From Microbulbifer aggregans (lineage in GTDB: Bacteria > Pseudomonadota > Gammaproteobacteria > Pseudomonadales > Cellvibrionaceae), in assembly GCF_020524005.1 (NCBI RefSeq), contig NZ_JAIVKK010000010.1, positions 1 through 64,000 on the forward strand: DNA of 64,000 bases, written 5' to 3'. Both the position numbers and the translations under genes were made by a program. Shown piece by piece: positions 46,758 through 55,887 of the stretch. A model generated the notes under the pieces. It saw nothing but the letters and a program-made list of their open reading frames with translations, was not told the origin of the DNA and made no database searches. How positions within the stretch are numbered: the stretch's first letter is position 1; the number at the start of each line of letters is the position of its first letter.

Positions 46758-48002
46758 TTACGGATTCAGCGGCGGAAGGGGAAACGCTTTTTGCTGGGCG
46801 GTGGATGGTTGTAATGTTTCGATGGCCTGTGCCAGCTGCTGCCAGGCCGAGTCAGTAGAACAGCCCGTATTGGCGCCGGTGGAAGTAGCGCCGTATTGCG
46901 ATGCGCCCAGCACCAGAAGTGCGGGCTGCAGGGCATTCGCGGCCGAGGGGCGGTAGACCTTGAATCCGGCGAGCGCCAGCAGCAACGACTGGTAATCCCG
47001 TTCAGCGCAGGCTTTTTGCAAGTTCTGCCAGGCGATTTTCCCGGAACGGTTCGCCTGTAATTCCCGCTGCTGTTTTAGCGTGTGGAATTTTGGCACAGCC
47101 CATTGCCACACCAGCCACAACAAGGCAATCGCGGCGATGAGCATGAGAAGTTTTTCCCACAGACTGGTGCCGGCCAAGGGCCCGGGGCCACGGGCGTGCA
47201 CTTCGACGGCATCGACGCTGCTGGTCTTGATGGTGCCATCGTCCAGGTCGTACCAGCGCAGCGTCACCGCGGGCAGCGTGCCACGCACGCCGCTTTCTGC
47301 AACGTAGGTAACACGCTCCGTGCGGGTGCCGGTGGTGGCATCGGTGCGCGGATCAGTTTTGTCTTCGGCTTTATGGGTATCGGGATAGGCCGCCAGGCCG
47401 TCCGGACTGCGGCTGTTCAGCAGTTGGGGAATAAACATCACCGTCGAGCCATCGATGGTGGCGGTGACGGTACGGGAGAAGGCATCGCCTGCGCGTAGCT
47501 TTTCTGGCTCTCCTTCAATTTCCTGGGTAAGCGTGAGGTCACGGGCGGCGATAAACGGATTCAATCCTTCAGCGCCCTGCGGTGCGCTCACCGTGATTGG
47601 CGGCGGGGCGAGTTCGAGCGTCGTTTGCAGATCTTCACCGCCATCGGGGTTTTTGTAGGCGAGTTTGATCTGCGCCGCGGGTAGGTGATAGGTGCCTGGT
47701 GCCAGCGGTATGATCAGGTATTCGCGGGTGACCCCGGACCAGGTGGTGCCGTCAATGACCTGGCTCACTGCCTGTGACGAGCGCGACGGCAGAGTAACGG
47801 ACAGGTTGGGCTGGTCGAATTCCGGAAAATCCGCCGGCTGGGTCATCCAGGTGGGCACCAGTATGGTGACGAACAGGGAAATGGACTGGCCCGGAACCGC
47901 TTCGGTGTCAGACAATTTCGAGTCGATCCGCGGCGCTTCCGCGGCGATCACAGCGACGCTGCCAAACAGCCAGAAGGCGAGGGAGACCATCCAGGGCTTC
48001 AC
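46758..48002 (-). CDS. batD: BatD-like exported protein
   Basis: A 414-residue BatD/oxygen-tolerance family protein. A signal peptide is followed by three Ig-like beta domains (PGQSISLFVTILVPTWMTQP, FSRTVTATIDG, VTYVAESGVRGTLPAVTLRW). A membrane helix near residue 285 (LLMLIAAIALLWLVWQWAV) precedes a cytoplasmic tail. The GTG at 48002 overlaps the batB stop codon by four bases (GTGA), indicating coupling. BatD belongs to the Bat envelope complex that accompanies MoxR ATPases; its exact job is unknown. In this window it closes the bat block and is followed by the HAD and sulfatase genes. Confidence 0.8.
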   Translation of the reverse strand: MKPWMVSLAFWLFGSVAVIAAEAPRIDSKLSDTEAVPGQSISLFVTILVPTWMTQPADFPEFDQPNLSVTLPSRSSQAVSQVIDGTTWSGVTREYLIIPLAPGTYHLPAAQIKLAYKNPDGGEDLQTTLELAPPPITVSAPQGAEGLNPFIAARDLTLTQEIEGEPEKLRAGDAFSRTVTATIDGSTVMFIPQLLNSRSPDGLAAYPDTHKAEDKTDPRTDATTGTRTERVTYVAESGVRGTLPAVTLRWYDLDDGTIKTSSVDAVEVHARGPGPLAGTSLWEKLLMLIAAIALLWLVWQWAVPKFHTLKQQRELQANRSGKIAWQNLQKACAERDYQSLLLALAGFKVYRPSAANALQPALLVLGASQYGATSTGANTGCSTDSAWQQLAQAIETLQPSTAQQKAFPLPPLNP

Positions 48003-49675
48003 GGGTTGTCCTCCTCAGAGCTCGGTTGTTCGGTATTGGTGTCCCTGCGCGGCTCGGTACTGGGCTGGGTACTGTCGCCTCCGCTGGCCTCGGCAGCAAA
48101 GCGTTGCTTGAGGTATTCACTGGTGTCGGTGTCGAGGGTGGACATCCACTGGTCTGCGCTGACCGGTTTGTCTTTTTGCGTTTTTTCTTGCTCTTGTTGC
48201 TGTTGCTCCGGTTGTTCAAAGTCGGATTCTTCGGCTTCTTCATCCGACTGCGTCAGTTCTTCGTCCTCCTCGCCGCGGGTAGATTCCATATAGGCGAGAA
48301 TTTTCTGGGCCAGCGCCAGGTTTTTTTGTGCGCCGGGGAATTCCGGATCCAGTTGCAGTACATGCTGGAAGGCTGCAATGGCTTGTTCGTACTGCCCGGT
48401 TTTGGCGAGTGCCATACCGCGAGTGAACACCGCTTCCGGCGTATCCAGTTTGGCCAGGGCTAAAACCGCGTCTTCAAACTGCCCGGCTTCATAGAGGGCG
48501 TAGCCCTTTCTGTATGGGTCCTCAAAATGGCTGGCGGCGCGGCGGTAGTCCTTACGGAAACTGAACCACTGTCCCTGCTGGTCCGGGGTGAGTAACAGGC
48601 CCAGCAGCCCGCCACCGCCGGACGATGCCTGGTTCTGTCCGCTCGGGTGCGCCACCACGCGGTCAGAGGAAAATTGCAGCAACAGCAGAGCGAGTATCAG
48701 GCTGGTGCTGACAGATGCCGCCTTGCGTGACCTGTCTCTTCTGGATCCACCTTTCCTGGACATTGCCCAGCCGCGTCGGAACCACAGTAGTGCCAGCAGT
48801 GCCGCTGGCCATGCCAGCCACCAGCCGCGGTCTTCCCATTGCAGGTTTTTGTCAGATGACAGCGCCTGGCGGAAGGCGCTGTCGAAATAGCGGTTGAGTG
48901 CGCGCAGGTCGCTCTTGTCGGGCGTCACCCGTTCCACCTTGGCACTGCGTACCTTGGAAACCGCATCGCCTTTCAGATTGCCGGGCGCGACCAGTAGAAA
49001 GCCGAGGCCGTTTTGGTTGTCCCGTTGTGACAGGGCGCTGGCGTCGCTGTCGCTCAGCCCGTCGAGTAAAAACAGGATGCCGCCGGGTGTTTTGTCTTTG
49101 GCAAGGATCTGCTCGGCGAGTTTCAGCGCACTGGCGGCATTCTCCCCGGACGTTGGCATCACCTCGGGATTGAGGCCTTCCAGATAAGGGCGCAGCAGGT
49201 CCGGGTCATCGGTGAGTGGTACCACCCGGTGGGCCGTGCCGGCATAAGCCACCAGCGCGGTAGGCGCGCCATCGCGGGTTTCCAGCAGGTCGAGCACTTT
49301 CTGCTTGGCGCGGGCGAGGCGTTCGGGGGGGACGTCTTTCTCGAGCATGCTGTCAGTGACTTTCAGCACCACCACGAGCGGTGTGGTTTTCGCCATCAGC
49401 GGGTCGGGGAGGCGCGTCCAGCTGGGGCCGGCGGTGCCGAGGGTCAGCAACGCGAGCAGCAGGGCAATCAGGTCCACCGGTTTGAAATGGCGCTTGGTAC
49501 GATCACCAACCGCCAGCGCCCTGGCCAGGTGCGGGGCGATCTGTTCACTGGCCTCGGCAGCACTGCGCCGGTCGCGGCGCAGTGCCCACCACAACAGCAG
49601 AATCAGCGGCAGCAACAGTAGCCACGCCGGACGCAGGAAATGAAATGCGGAAAGGCCCGTGAACAGGTCGCTCAT
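47999..49675 (-). CDS. batB: BatB/BatC-like VWA-TPR membrane protein
   Basis: A 558-residue fusion. An N-terminal helix pair (WLLLLPLILLLWWAL and LIALLLALLTLGTAG) is followed by a von Willebrand A domain and a membrane helix near residue 290. A Ser-rich segment leads to TPR repeats at about 375-455 (GYALYEAGQFEDAVLALAKL, GQYEQAIAAFQHVLQLDP). The tail is strongly acidic and Gln-rich. The VWA metal site is degenerate: where BatA has DISGS, this has KVTDS (105-109), losing the first Asp. It overlaps batA and batD by four bases each (ATGA and GTGA). The TPR part corresponds to BatC of other bacteria. Confidence 0.85.
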   Translation of the reverse strand: MSDLFTGLSAFHFLRPAWLLLLPLILLLWWALRRDRRSAAEASEQIAPHLARALAVGDRTKRHFKPVDLIALLLALLTLGTAGPSWTRLPDPLMAKTTPLVVVLKVTDSMLEKDVPPERLARAKQKVLDLLETRDGAPTALVAYAGTAHRVVPLTDDPDLLRPYLEGLNPEVMPTSGENAASALKLAEQILAKDKTPGGILFLLDGLSDSDASALSQRDNQNGLGFLLVAPGNLKGDAVSKVRSAKVERVTPDKSDLRALNRYFDSAFRQALSSDKNLQWEDRGWWLAWPAALLALLWFRRGWAMSRKGGSRRDRSRKAASVSTSLILALLLLQFSSDRVVAHPSGQNQASSGGGGLLGLLLTPDQQGQWFSFRKDYRRAASHFEDPYRKGYALYEAGQFEDAVLALAKLDTPEAVFTRGMALAKTGQYEQAIAAFQHVLQLDPEFPGAQKNLALAQKILAYMESTRGEEDEELTQSDEEAEESDFEQPEQQQQEQEKTQKDKPVSADQWMSTLDTDTSEYLKQRFAAEASGGDSTQPSTEPRRDTNTEQPSSEEDNP

Positions 49676-50679
49676 GACACCGTCCTGCGCTGTCCAGAAG
49701 TGCGCCAGCCCGCATTTGGCAGCAGGCGGCTGGCCAGCCCGAGCAGGCTCAGCAACAGGGCAATACCCATGGGCCAGTGGGCCAGGGAGTGGTGGGGGCG
49801 GTAGGTTTCACTGTCCACCATTTTCGGCGCCAGCTTGTCGATCTGGCTGTAGACCGCAGCGAGGGCTTTTTCGTCGTTGGCAAAATAGAATTGGCCACCG
49901 GTGCGTTTGGCGATGGCCTTGAGGGTATCCACATCCACCCGGTTTTCTTTTTCTTCGCTGTTGGGATCGCCCACGCCAATGGTGAGAATTTTGACCTTGC
50001 GCTGGGCGGCAATGGCGGCGGCATTCACCGGGCTCATGGTGCTGGCGGTATCGCTGCCGTCGCTCAGCAGGATCAACAGGCGCTGTTCCACTTCGCTGCT
50101 CTCAAACTGGCGGATGGCGAGACCGATAGCGTCGCCCAGTGCGGTGTGCGGGCCGGCCATGCTCACATCGGTTTCCTGCAGCAATTCCAGTACGGTATCC
50201 AGGTCGGTGGTGAGCGGAGCCTGCACAAAGGCCTTGGTGCCGAACACAATCAGTGCTACACGCTCGCCTTCGCGCCCTTCCAGAAATGGTTTCAATACCT
50301 GTTTCACGCCGTCCAGGCGCTGCAACCTTTTGCCGTCATCGCCGATAAAGTCTTCCTGCTCCATGGACCCGGAAATATCCACGGCGACGATCAGGTCCCG
50401 CGCCGGTTTCTGCAGGCTCACCGCATCTCCCTCGTATTCGGGGCGCGCCAGTGCGGTGACGATCAGTGCCCAGATCAAGGCGCCCAGCAACCACTGCCAG
50501 CGGCTGCGGTCGAGCACCACTGCACCGAAACCCGGTTGAATGCCGATGGCCTGCACCAGCTGGCGAAAAAACGGCACGCGCAGCGCGCGCACCCGCTCGC
50601 GGTGGGCCGGGGCGAATTTCCACACCAGAAACGGCAGTGGTAATAACAGGAAAGCCCAGGGTGCGGCAAAGGTAATCAT
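49672..50679 (-). CDS. batA: BatA-like VWA membrane protein
   Basis: A 335-residue protein with two N-terminal helices, a VWA domain and a C-terminal helix (WPMGIALLLSLLGLASRLLP). The MIDAS motif is intact: DLIVAVDISGSMEQEDFIGD (Asp101-x-Ser-x-Ser), with the later metal residues in APLTTDLDTVL and LLILLSDGSDT. It is probably periplasm-facing and acts with BatB, BatD and MoxR. The ATG at 50679 overlaps the DUF4381 stop (ATGA). A much longer upstream frame runs into the DUF4381 gene and was rejected. Confidence 0.88.
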   Translation of the reverse strand: MITFAAPWAFLLLPLPFLVWKFAPAHRERVRALRVPFFRQLVQAIGIQPGFGAVVLDRSRWQWLLGALIWALIVTALARPEYEGDAVSLQKPARDLIVAVDISGSMEQEDFIGDDGKRLQRLDGVKQVLKPFLEGREGERVALIVFGTKAFVQAPLTTDLDTVLELLQETDVSMAGPHTALGDAIGLAIRQFESSEVEQRLLILLSDGSDTASTMSPVNAAAIAAQRKVKILTIGVGDPNSEEKENRVDVDTLKAIAKRTGGQFYFANDEKALAAVYSQIDKLAPKMVDSETYRPHHSLAHWPMGIALLLSLLGLASRLLPNAGWRTSGQRRTVS

Positions 50680-51245
50680 GGGGAAGCCTCCATAGCCCTG
50701 TTCGACAGGTAGGAAGCGAGCAGTGTCGGGCGCGTCACTTTGTGTCGGCGAATCCAGTCCCGTGCGGCCTCGGCCAGTGCGCGGGATTGTGTCGGTACCG
50801 TTCTGGCGTATGGACTTTGCAGCAGGGTGCGGCCGACTTCGCCGGCGAACGCATCGCCGGGGTAATGCTGATTGAGAAATGCGAGCCACTCGTCTCCGGT
50901 CAGTGCCGCGACCTGCGTGCGGGGGTAGGCGCCCAGCGCCGTGCGCCGCAGTATCTCGGCGACTTGCGCGGGATCGTCCCCAGTTTGCTGCAGCTCGGCG
51001 AGGGCCGCACGGCGATAGGCATTGGCGCGATAGATTTGTAGTTGTCGCCAGATAAAAAACAGCAACAGCAGAAGTAGCAGCGCGCCGAGTCCTTTTGCGA
51101 AAGGGGTTACCGGCCACATGGATATGGCCGGTGGCTCCGGCGGCGGCACCAGCTGCGCGATCATGTCCGGCAGGGTTTCTTCGCCCGCAGGTGCGTCGGG
51201 AGGCGTTTTATTGCCCGTGACTGGTTTGGCCGGGGTGTCCTGCAT
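50676..51245 (-). CDS. DUF4381 membrane protein
   Basis: A 189-residue DUF4381 protein, typical of MoxR-DUF58-VWA operons. A Pro-rich N-terminus precedes one membrane helix at about residues 50-68 (GLGALLLLLLLFFIWRQLQI). The cytoplasmic domain follows with RRAALAELQQTGDDPAQVAE, LRRTALGAYPRTQVAALTGD and WLAFLNQ. Function is unknown; it may link the ATPase to the VWA proteins. It is 6 bp downstream of the DUF58 gene and overlaps batA by four bases. Confidence 0.85.
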   Translation of the reverse strand: MQDTPAKPVTGNKTPPDAPAGEETLPDMIAQLVPPPEPPAISMWPVTPFAKGLGALLLLLLLFFIWRQLQIYRANAYRRAALAELQQTGDDPAQVAEILRRTALGAYPRTQVAALTGDEWLAFLNQHYPGDAFAGEVGRTLLQSPYARTVPTQSRALAEAARDWIRRHKVTRPTLLASYLSNRAMEASP

Positions 51246-51251
51246 GGTTGC

Positions 51252-52277
51252 TCAGTCCTTTCCCGGTGGCTCGGCGATTCGCGCGGAGCGGGGCATCAAT
51301 CCCAGCAGCCGTTGTAATTGCGGCAGGGTATCTTCGCCGGTGGACAGTTGCGCTATTGGTATACCGTAGCGCAGGTGCCAGTCGTGGATGATCTGGCGGC
51401 GCTGGCGGTTGAACTGCGCCATGGCTTCCTGGGTGTCGGTGCTGCGGGTATCGAGCGTGGCCTGCAGATCGCCGTCGGAAATCGCGCTTACCAGCGACCG
51501 CGGCACTGTTTCCGCACTGGGGTCGACCACCGGCACCAGAATCACATCGTTGTGGCGGGCGATGCCGCTCAGCAGCCGCTCGGTGGCCGGGCCCACCACA
51601 TCGAAATCACTGATCAGCAACACCAGGTGATCGCGGCGCGCGATATTTGCCACGGCCTGCAATACCTGGTCGAGGGACGTGGGTTCGGCCACAGGGGCAT
51701 CGGCATTTAATGCCTGATTGGCTCCGGCCAGTTCGGTGAGAAAACGGGTGAGAGCGCGGCGGTTGCGCTGAGGGCGCTGGCGCAGCAACTGGGTATCAGT
51801 GACGACGATGCCTCCTACGCGGTCGTCCTGTTCGAGAATGGCAAAAGCCGCCAGTGCGGCCGCTTCTGCGGCGGTGACGGATTTCATCGCGTGGCGGGTG
51901 CCGTAGAACATGGACATGCGCTGGTCCACCACGATCAGCGCGGGACGGTCGCGCTCTTCGGTATACACGCGCACATGGGGTTCGCCGGTGCGCGCGGTTA
52001 CCTTCCAGTCGATGGTGCGCACATCGTCCGACGGCCAGTACTCGCGCAATTCCTCGAAGTTAAGGCCGCGCCCGCGCAGCGAAGACGCGTGTCGGCCGCT
52101 CAGCACACTGCGTGCTTTCTGCCGTGGCAACAACTGCAGTTGGCGCGCGCTGGCTTCGAGGGATTGGAGGTGGGCGAGATCCACGTGGATACGCGGATCC
52201 TGCTCCGTGCGTTGCGCCTGTTTGGGCAGGGCATTGCCGCGGGCGCGATTGCGGAAGCGGTCGTAGAGTCTGAACAT
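51252..52277 (-). CDS. DUF58 protein of the MoxR operon
   Basis: A 341-residue cytosolic DUF58 protein with a degenerate VWA-like fold. The signature is SLRGRGLNFEELREYWPSDD, then VRTIDWKVTARTGEPHVRVY and TEERDRPALIVVDQRMSMFY. There is no transmembrane segment. DUF58 proteins are regular partners of MoxR AAA+ ATPases and are thought to act in chaperone-type assembly of other proteins. It starts 21 bp after the moxR stop codon. Confidence 0.9.
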   Translation of the reverse strand: MFRLYDRFRNRARGNALPKQAQRTEQDPRIHVDLAHLQSLEASARQLQLLPRQKARSVLSGRHASSLRGRGLNFEELREYWPSDDVRTIDWKVTARTGEPHVRVYTEERDRPALIVVDQRMSMFYGTRHAMKSVTAAEAAALAAFAILEQDDRVGGIVVTDTQLLRQRPQRNRRALTRFLTELAGANQALNADAPVAEPTSLDQVLQAVANIARRDHLVLLISDFDVVGPATERLLSGIARHNDVILVPVVDPSAETVPRSLVSAISDGDLQATLDTRSTDTQEAMAQFNRQRRQIIHDWHLRYGIPIAQLSTGEDTLPQLQRLLGLMPRSARIAEPPGKD

Positions 52278-52298
52278 GGCCGGGGCTCAGGTTAAGGC

Positions 52299-53291
<993 letters not shown>

Positions 53292-53375
53292 GAAAAACCT
53301 CGGGAAATTAAATGGATAAGTTCTTTAAACGCTAGCAGAACTATGGCTGAAAACCCGTCGCTGTCGAATTGAACG

Positions 53376-53399
53376 ACTCGTAACACTCGAGTTGCGAGT
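53376..53399. promoter_or_regulatory. Inverted repeat in the moxR/cytochrome divergent promoter
   Basis: Arms ACTCGTAAC and GTTGCGAGT (9 bp, one mismatch) are separated by 6 bases. A TATACT hexamer, a good -10 for the cytochrome gene, begins at 53418, so the repeat sits around the -35 region. This placement suits a regulator controlling one or both divergent transcripts. The regulator is unknown. Confidence 0.35.
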
Positions 53400-53496
53400 A
53401 ACGTCACGACACACCGCTATACTGAAAGACTGTCCGGTTCTCACGGGCCATGTTTGGCCCAGCGAAAATAAATGAATAACGATACCTGGAAGCTTT

Positions 53497-55818
53497 ATGC
53501 GCAAACTGTTGTGTATCCTGCTGCTCGCGCTACCGATTCTCGGTTGCGATAAACAGCGTTCAGCCGTCGATAGCCATCCTGGGACCGAAAAAAAGAATCA
53601 GGTTACGCCTGCACCTGAGCCGCAAAAAGCATCCGCCAGGATCAGCAGTCCATCCTCTGCATTGGCCAAACGCGAATACGTGGGCTCGGAAACCTGTGCC
53701 GGTTGTCACACGGAGGAATTTCAGTCCTGGCAGAATTCCCACCACGATATGGCGATGAAACTGCCGACACCGGAGACGGTGGTGGGTAACTTCGACAATA
53801 CGGAGTTTGATTATTTCGGCACCGTTTCACGCTTTTCCAAGCGCGGCGACAAGTACATCGTCCGTACCGATGGACCGGATGGAAAACTTCAGGATTTCAC
53901 GGTTGCCTACACCTTTGGTATCGAGCCGTTGCAGCAGTACCTTATCGAACTGCCTGGCGACAAGCTGCAGGCACTGTCGGTTGCCTGGGATTCCCGCAGT
54001 AAGGAAGCGGGCGGCCAGCGCTGGTTCCACCTTTACCCGGAGGAAGAAATCAAACCCGGCGATCCGCTGCACTGGACCGGACTAAACCAGAACTGGAATT
54101 TCATGTGCGCCGATTGCCATTCCACCAACTTCCAGAAAAATTACGACCCGAGCGCAAAAACTTTCGCCAGCAAGTGGTCGGAAATCAATGTGGGCTGCGA
54201 GGCCTGCCATGGCCCGGCATCACGCCATGTGGACTGGGCCAGTGCATCGGAAGATCAGAAAGCTGGCTACGGTGAAAACCTGGGATTGGAAGTTTCTTAC
54301 CGGGATCGCCTCAAGGGTGCCTGGCAGATGAATCTGGAAACGGGTATCGCGCAACTGGTGAATAACGGCGGTAATGTTGAAATACAGAAAGAAATCCAGA
54401 CCTGCGCCCAGTGCCATTCCCGTCGCAGTACAGCCTTCCCCGGTGCCCACCCACAGAGCAAGTTCCTCGACCATTTCAATCCGGCATTACTCACTGACGG
54501 CCTCTATCACGCGGATGGCCAGATCAATGACGAAGTCTATGTCTATGGCTCGTTCCTGCAGAGCAAGATGCATGGCGCCGGGGTAACCTGCAGTAACTGC
54601 CATAACCCGCATACCACAAAAGTACGTGCCGAGGGCAATGCACTCTGTGCGCAGTGCCACCTGCCGCAGAAGTTCGATACCGCAGAGCACCACTTGCACA
54701 AAACCGGTACCGAGGGCGCGCAATGCGTGAGCTGCCATATGCCGGAAAAAAACTATATGCAGGTGGATGCGCGTCGGGACCACAGTTTCCGGGTGCCACG
54801 CCCGGATCTGTCGATGTCCATTGGCTCGCCCAACGCCTGCACCGGCTGCCACACGGACCAGCCCGCGAGCTGGGCTGCGCAGGTTCTGGAAGAGAAATTC
54901 GGCAAGCCGGAGCCTCATTATGGCGAGGCGCTGTTTGCCGGTCGCTACGGCCTGCCGGATGCGGAAGCCCGACTTCTGAATGTGGTCATGGACGAGGCTC
55001 AGCCAGAAATCGTGCGCGCCACGGCGGTGTCACTGCTGCCAAGGTATTTGTCCCAAACCAGCGCGCAGATTTTGCAGGTAATCGCCCAGGGCGACGATGC
55101 GCTTTTACATCTGGGACTGGCGCAGGCACTGGAAAATATACCCGAGCGGATCCGCCCGGCGGTGGCGATCCCGCTACTGTATGAGGATGAAAAGGTCATC
55201 AATTCGTTGGCGGCCAATGCCATGGCCGGCGCGCCGATGGAGCAGTATCCCGAGGAGGTGCGCCGGCAGTTTAATAACGGCCTGGCGAATTACCAGCGTT
55301 CGGAAATTTTCAACAGTGACCGCCCGGAGTCGTTGGCCAATTTGGCAGGCATGTATTTCCAGCAGGGGCAGCCGGCGAAGTCGGAAAAGTACTTCCGCGA
55401 TGCCATCGATCTGCAACCCGGCTATAGCCCGGCGTACATCAACCTGGCGGACATGTATCGCGCAACTGGACGTGAACAGGACAGTGAACAGGTGTTGCGT
55501 GATGCCCTGGCAACAGTTTTCGACAAGACTCCGGTGGAGCATTCGTTGGGTCTGTCTCTGGTGCGTCAGAAGAAAATGCCGGAAGCATTGGGATTTCTGC
55601 GCGCGGCAGCCCACAGCGATACGGCGCCGTCGCACTATGTCTACGTGTATGCCATCGGTTTGAATTCACAGGGAAAACCGGAAGAGGCAATCAAGGAACT
55701 TGAGCAGGCGCTGGTACGGTTTCCTGGCGACCGGCAGATTCTCTCTGCGTTGGCTTCTATCCATCACGAATTGGGTAACGAGGAAACGGCGCAGCAATAT
55801 CAGCAGCAGCTTCAGTAG
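53497..55818 (+). CDS. Eight-haem cytochrome c lipoprotein with TPR repeats
   Basis: A 773-residue protein with lipobox PILGC (Cys17). Asp follows at position +2, which in E. coli retains lipoproteins in the inner membrane. Eight CxxCH haem sites are visible: CAGCH (from Cys67), CADCH, CEACH, CAQCH, CSNCH, CAQCH, CVSCH and CTGCH, all within about the first 460 residues. A helical/HEAT-like stretch follows (residues ~460-600), then TPR repeats to the end (LANLAGMYFQQGQPAKSEKY, INLADMYRATGREQDSEQVL). It resembles the cytochrome c554/NrfB-like multihaem group with TPR tails. It is a candidate electron carrier between quinone pool and a periplasmic oxidoreductase. A bidirectional terminator follows. 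Confidence 0.9.
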   Translation: MRKLLCILLLALPILGCDKQRSAVDSHPGTEKKNQVTPAPEPQKASARISSPSSALAKREYVGSETCAGCHTEEFQSWQNSHHDMAMKLPTPETVVGNFDNTEFDYFGTVSRFSKRGDKYIVRTDGPDGKLQDFTVAYTFGIEPLQQYLIELPGDKLQALSVAWDSRSKEAGGQRWFHLYPEEEIKPGDPLHWTGLNQNWNFMCADCHSTNFQKNYDPSAKTFASKWSEINVGCEACHGPASRHVDWASASEDQKAGYGENLGLEVSYRDRLKGAWQMNLETGIAQLVNNGGNVEIQKEIQTCAQCHSRRSTAFPGAHPQSKFLDHFNPALLTDGLYHADGQINDEVYVYGSFLQSKMHGAGVTCSNCHNPHTTKVRAEGNALCAQCHLPQKFDTAEHHLHKTGTEGAQCVSCHMPEKNYMQVDARRDHSFRVPRPDLSMSIGSPNACTGCHTDQPASWAAQVLEEKFGKPEPHYGEALFAGRYGLPDAEARLLNVVMDEAQPEIVRATAVSLLPRYLSQTSAQILQVIAQGDDALLHLGLAQALENIPERIRPAVAIPLLYEDEKVINSLAANAMAGAPMEQYPEEVRRQFNNGLANYQRSEIFNSDRPESLANLAGMYFQQGQPAKSEKYFRDAIDLQPGYSPAYINLADMYRATGREQDSEQVLRDALATVFDKTPVEHSLGLSLVRQKKMPEALGFLRAAAHSDTAPSHYVYVYAIGLNSQGKPEEAIKELEQALVRFPGDRQILSALASIHHELGNEETAQQYQQQLQ

Positions 55819-55835
55819 TTGTTGGGTGTCTCAAT

Positions 55836-55866
55836 AAAAAAGCGCGGCCGTCAGGCCGCGCTTTTT
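55836..55866. terminator. Bidirectional rho-independent terminator
   Basis: A 9-bp GC stem (AGCGCGGCC / GGCCGCGCT) with a 4-base loop is flanked by A's on the left and T's on the right. It serves both the cytochrome gene and sulfatase D, which converge here. Confidence 0.92.
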
Positions 55867-55887
55867 AGTTTTGACGGAAGGGGCTTG

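Noticed and set aside
50680..51117. Upstream extension of batA by 146 codons
   Set aside because: It runs through the DUF4381 gene in another frame. The four-base ATGA overlap and the family N-terminus fix the start at 50679.
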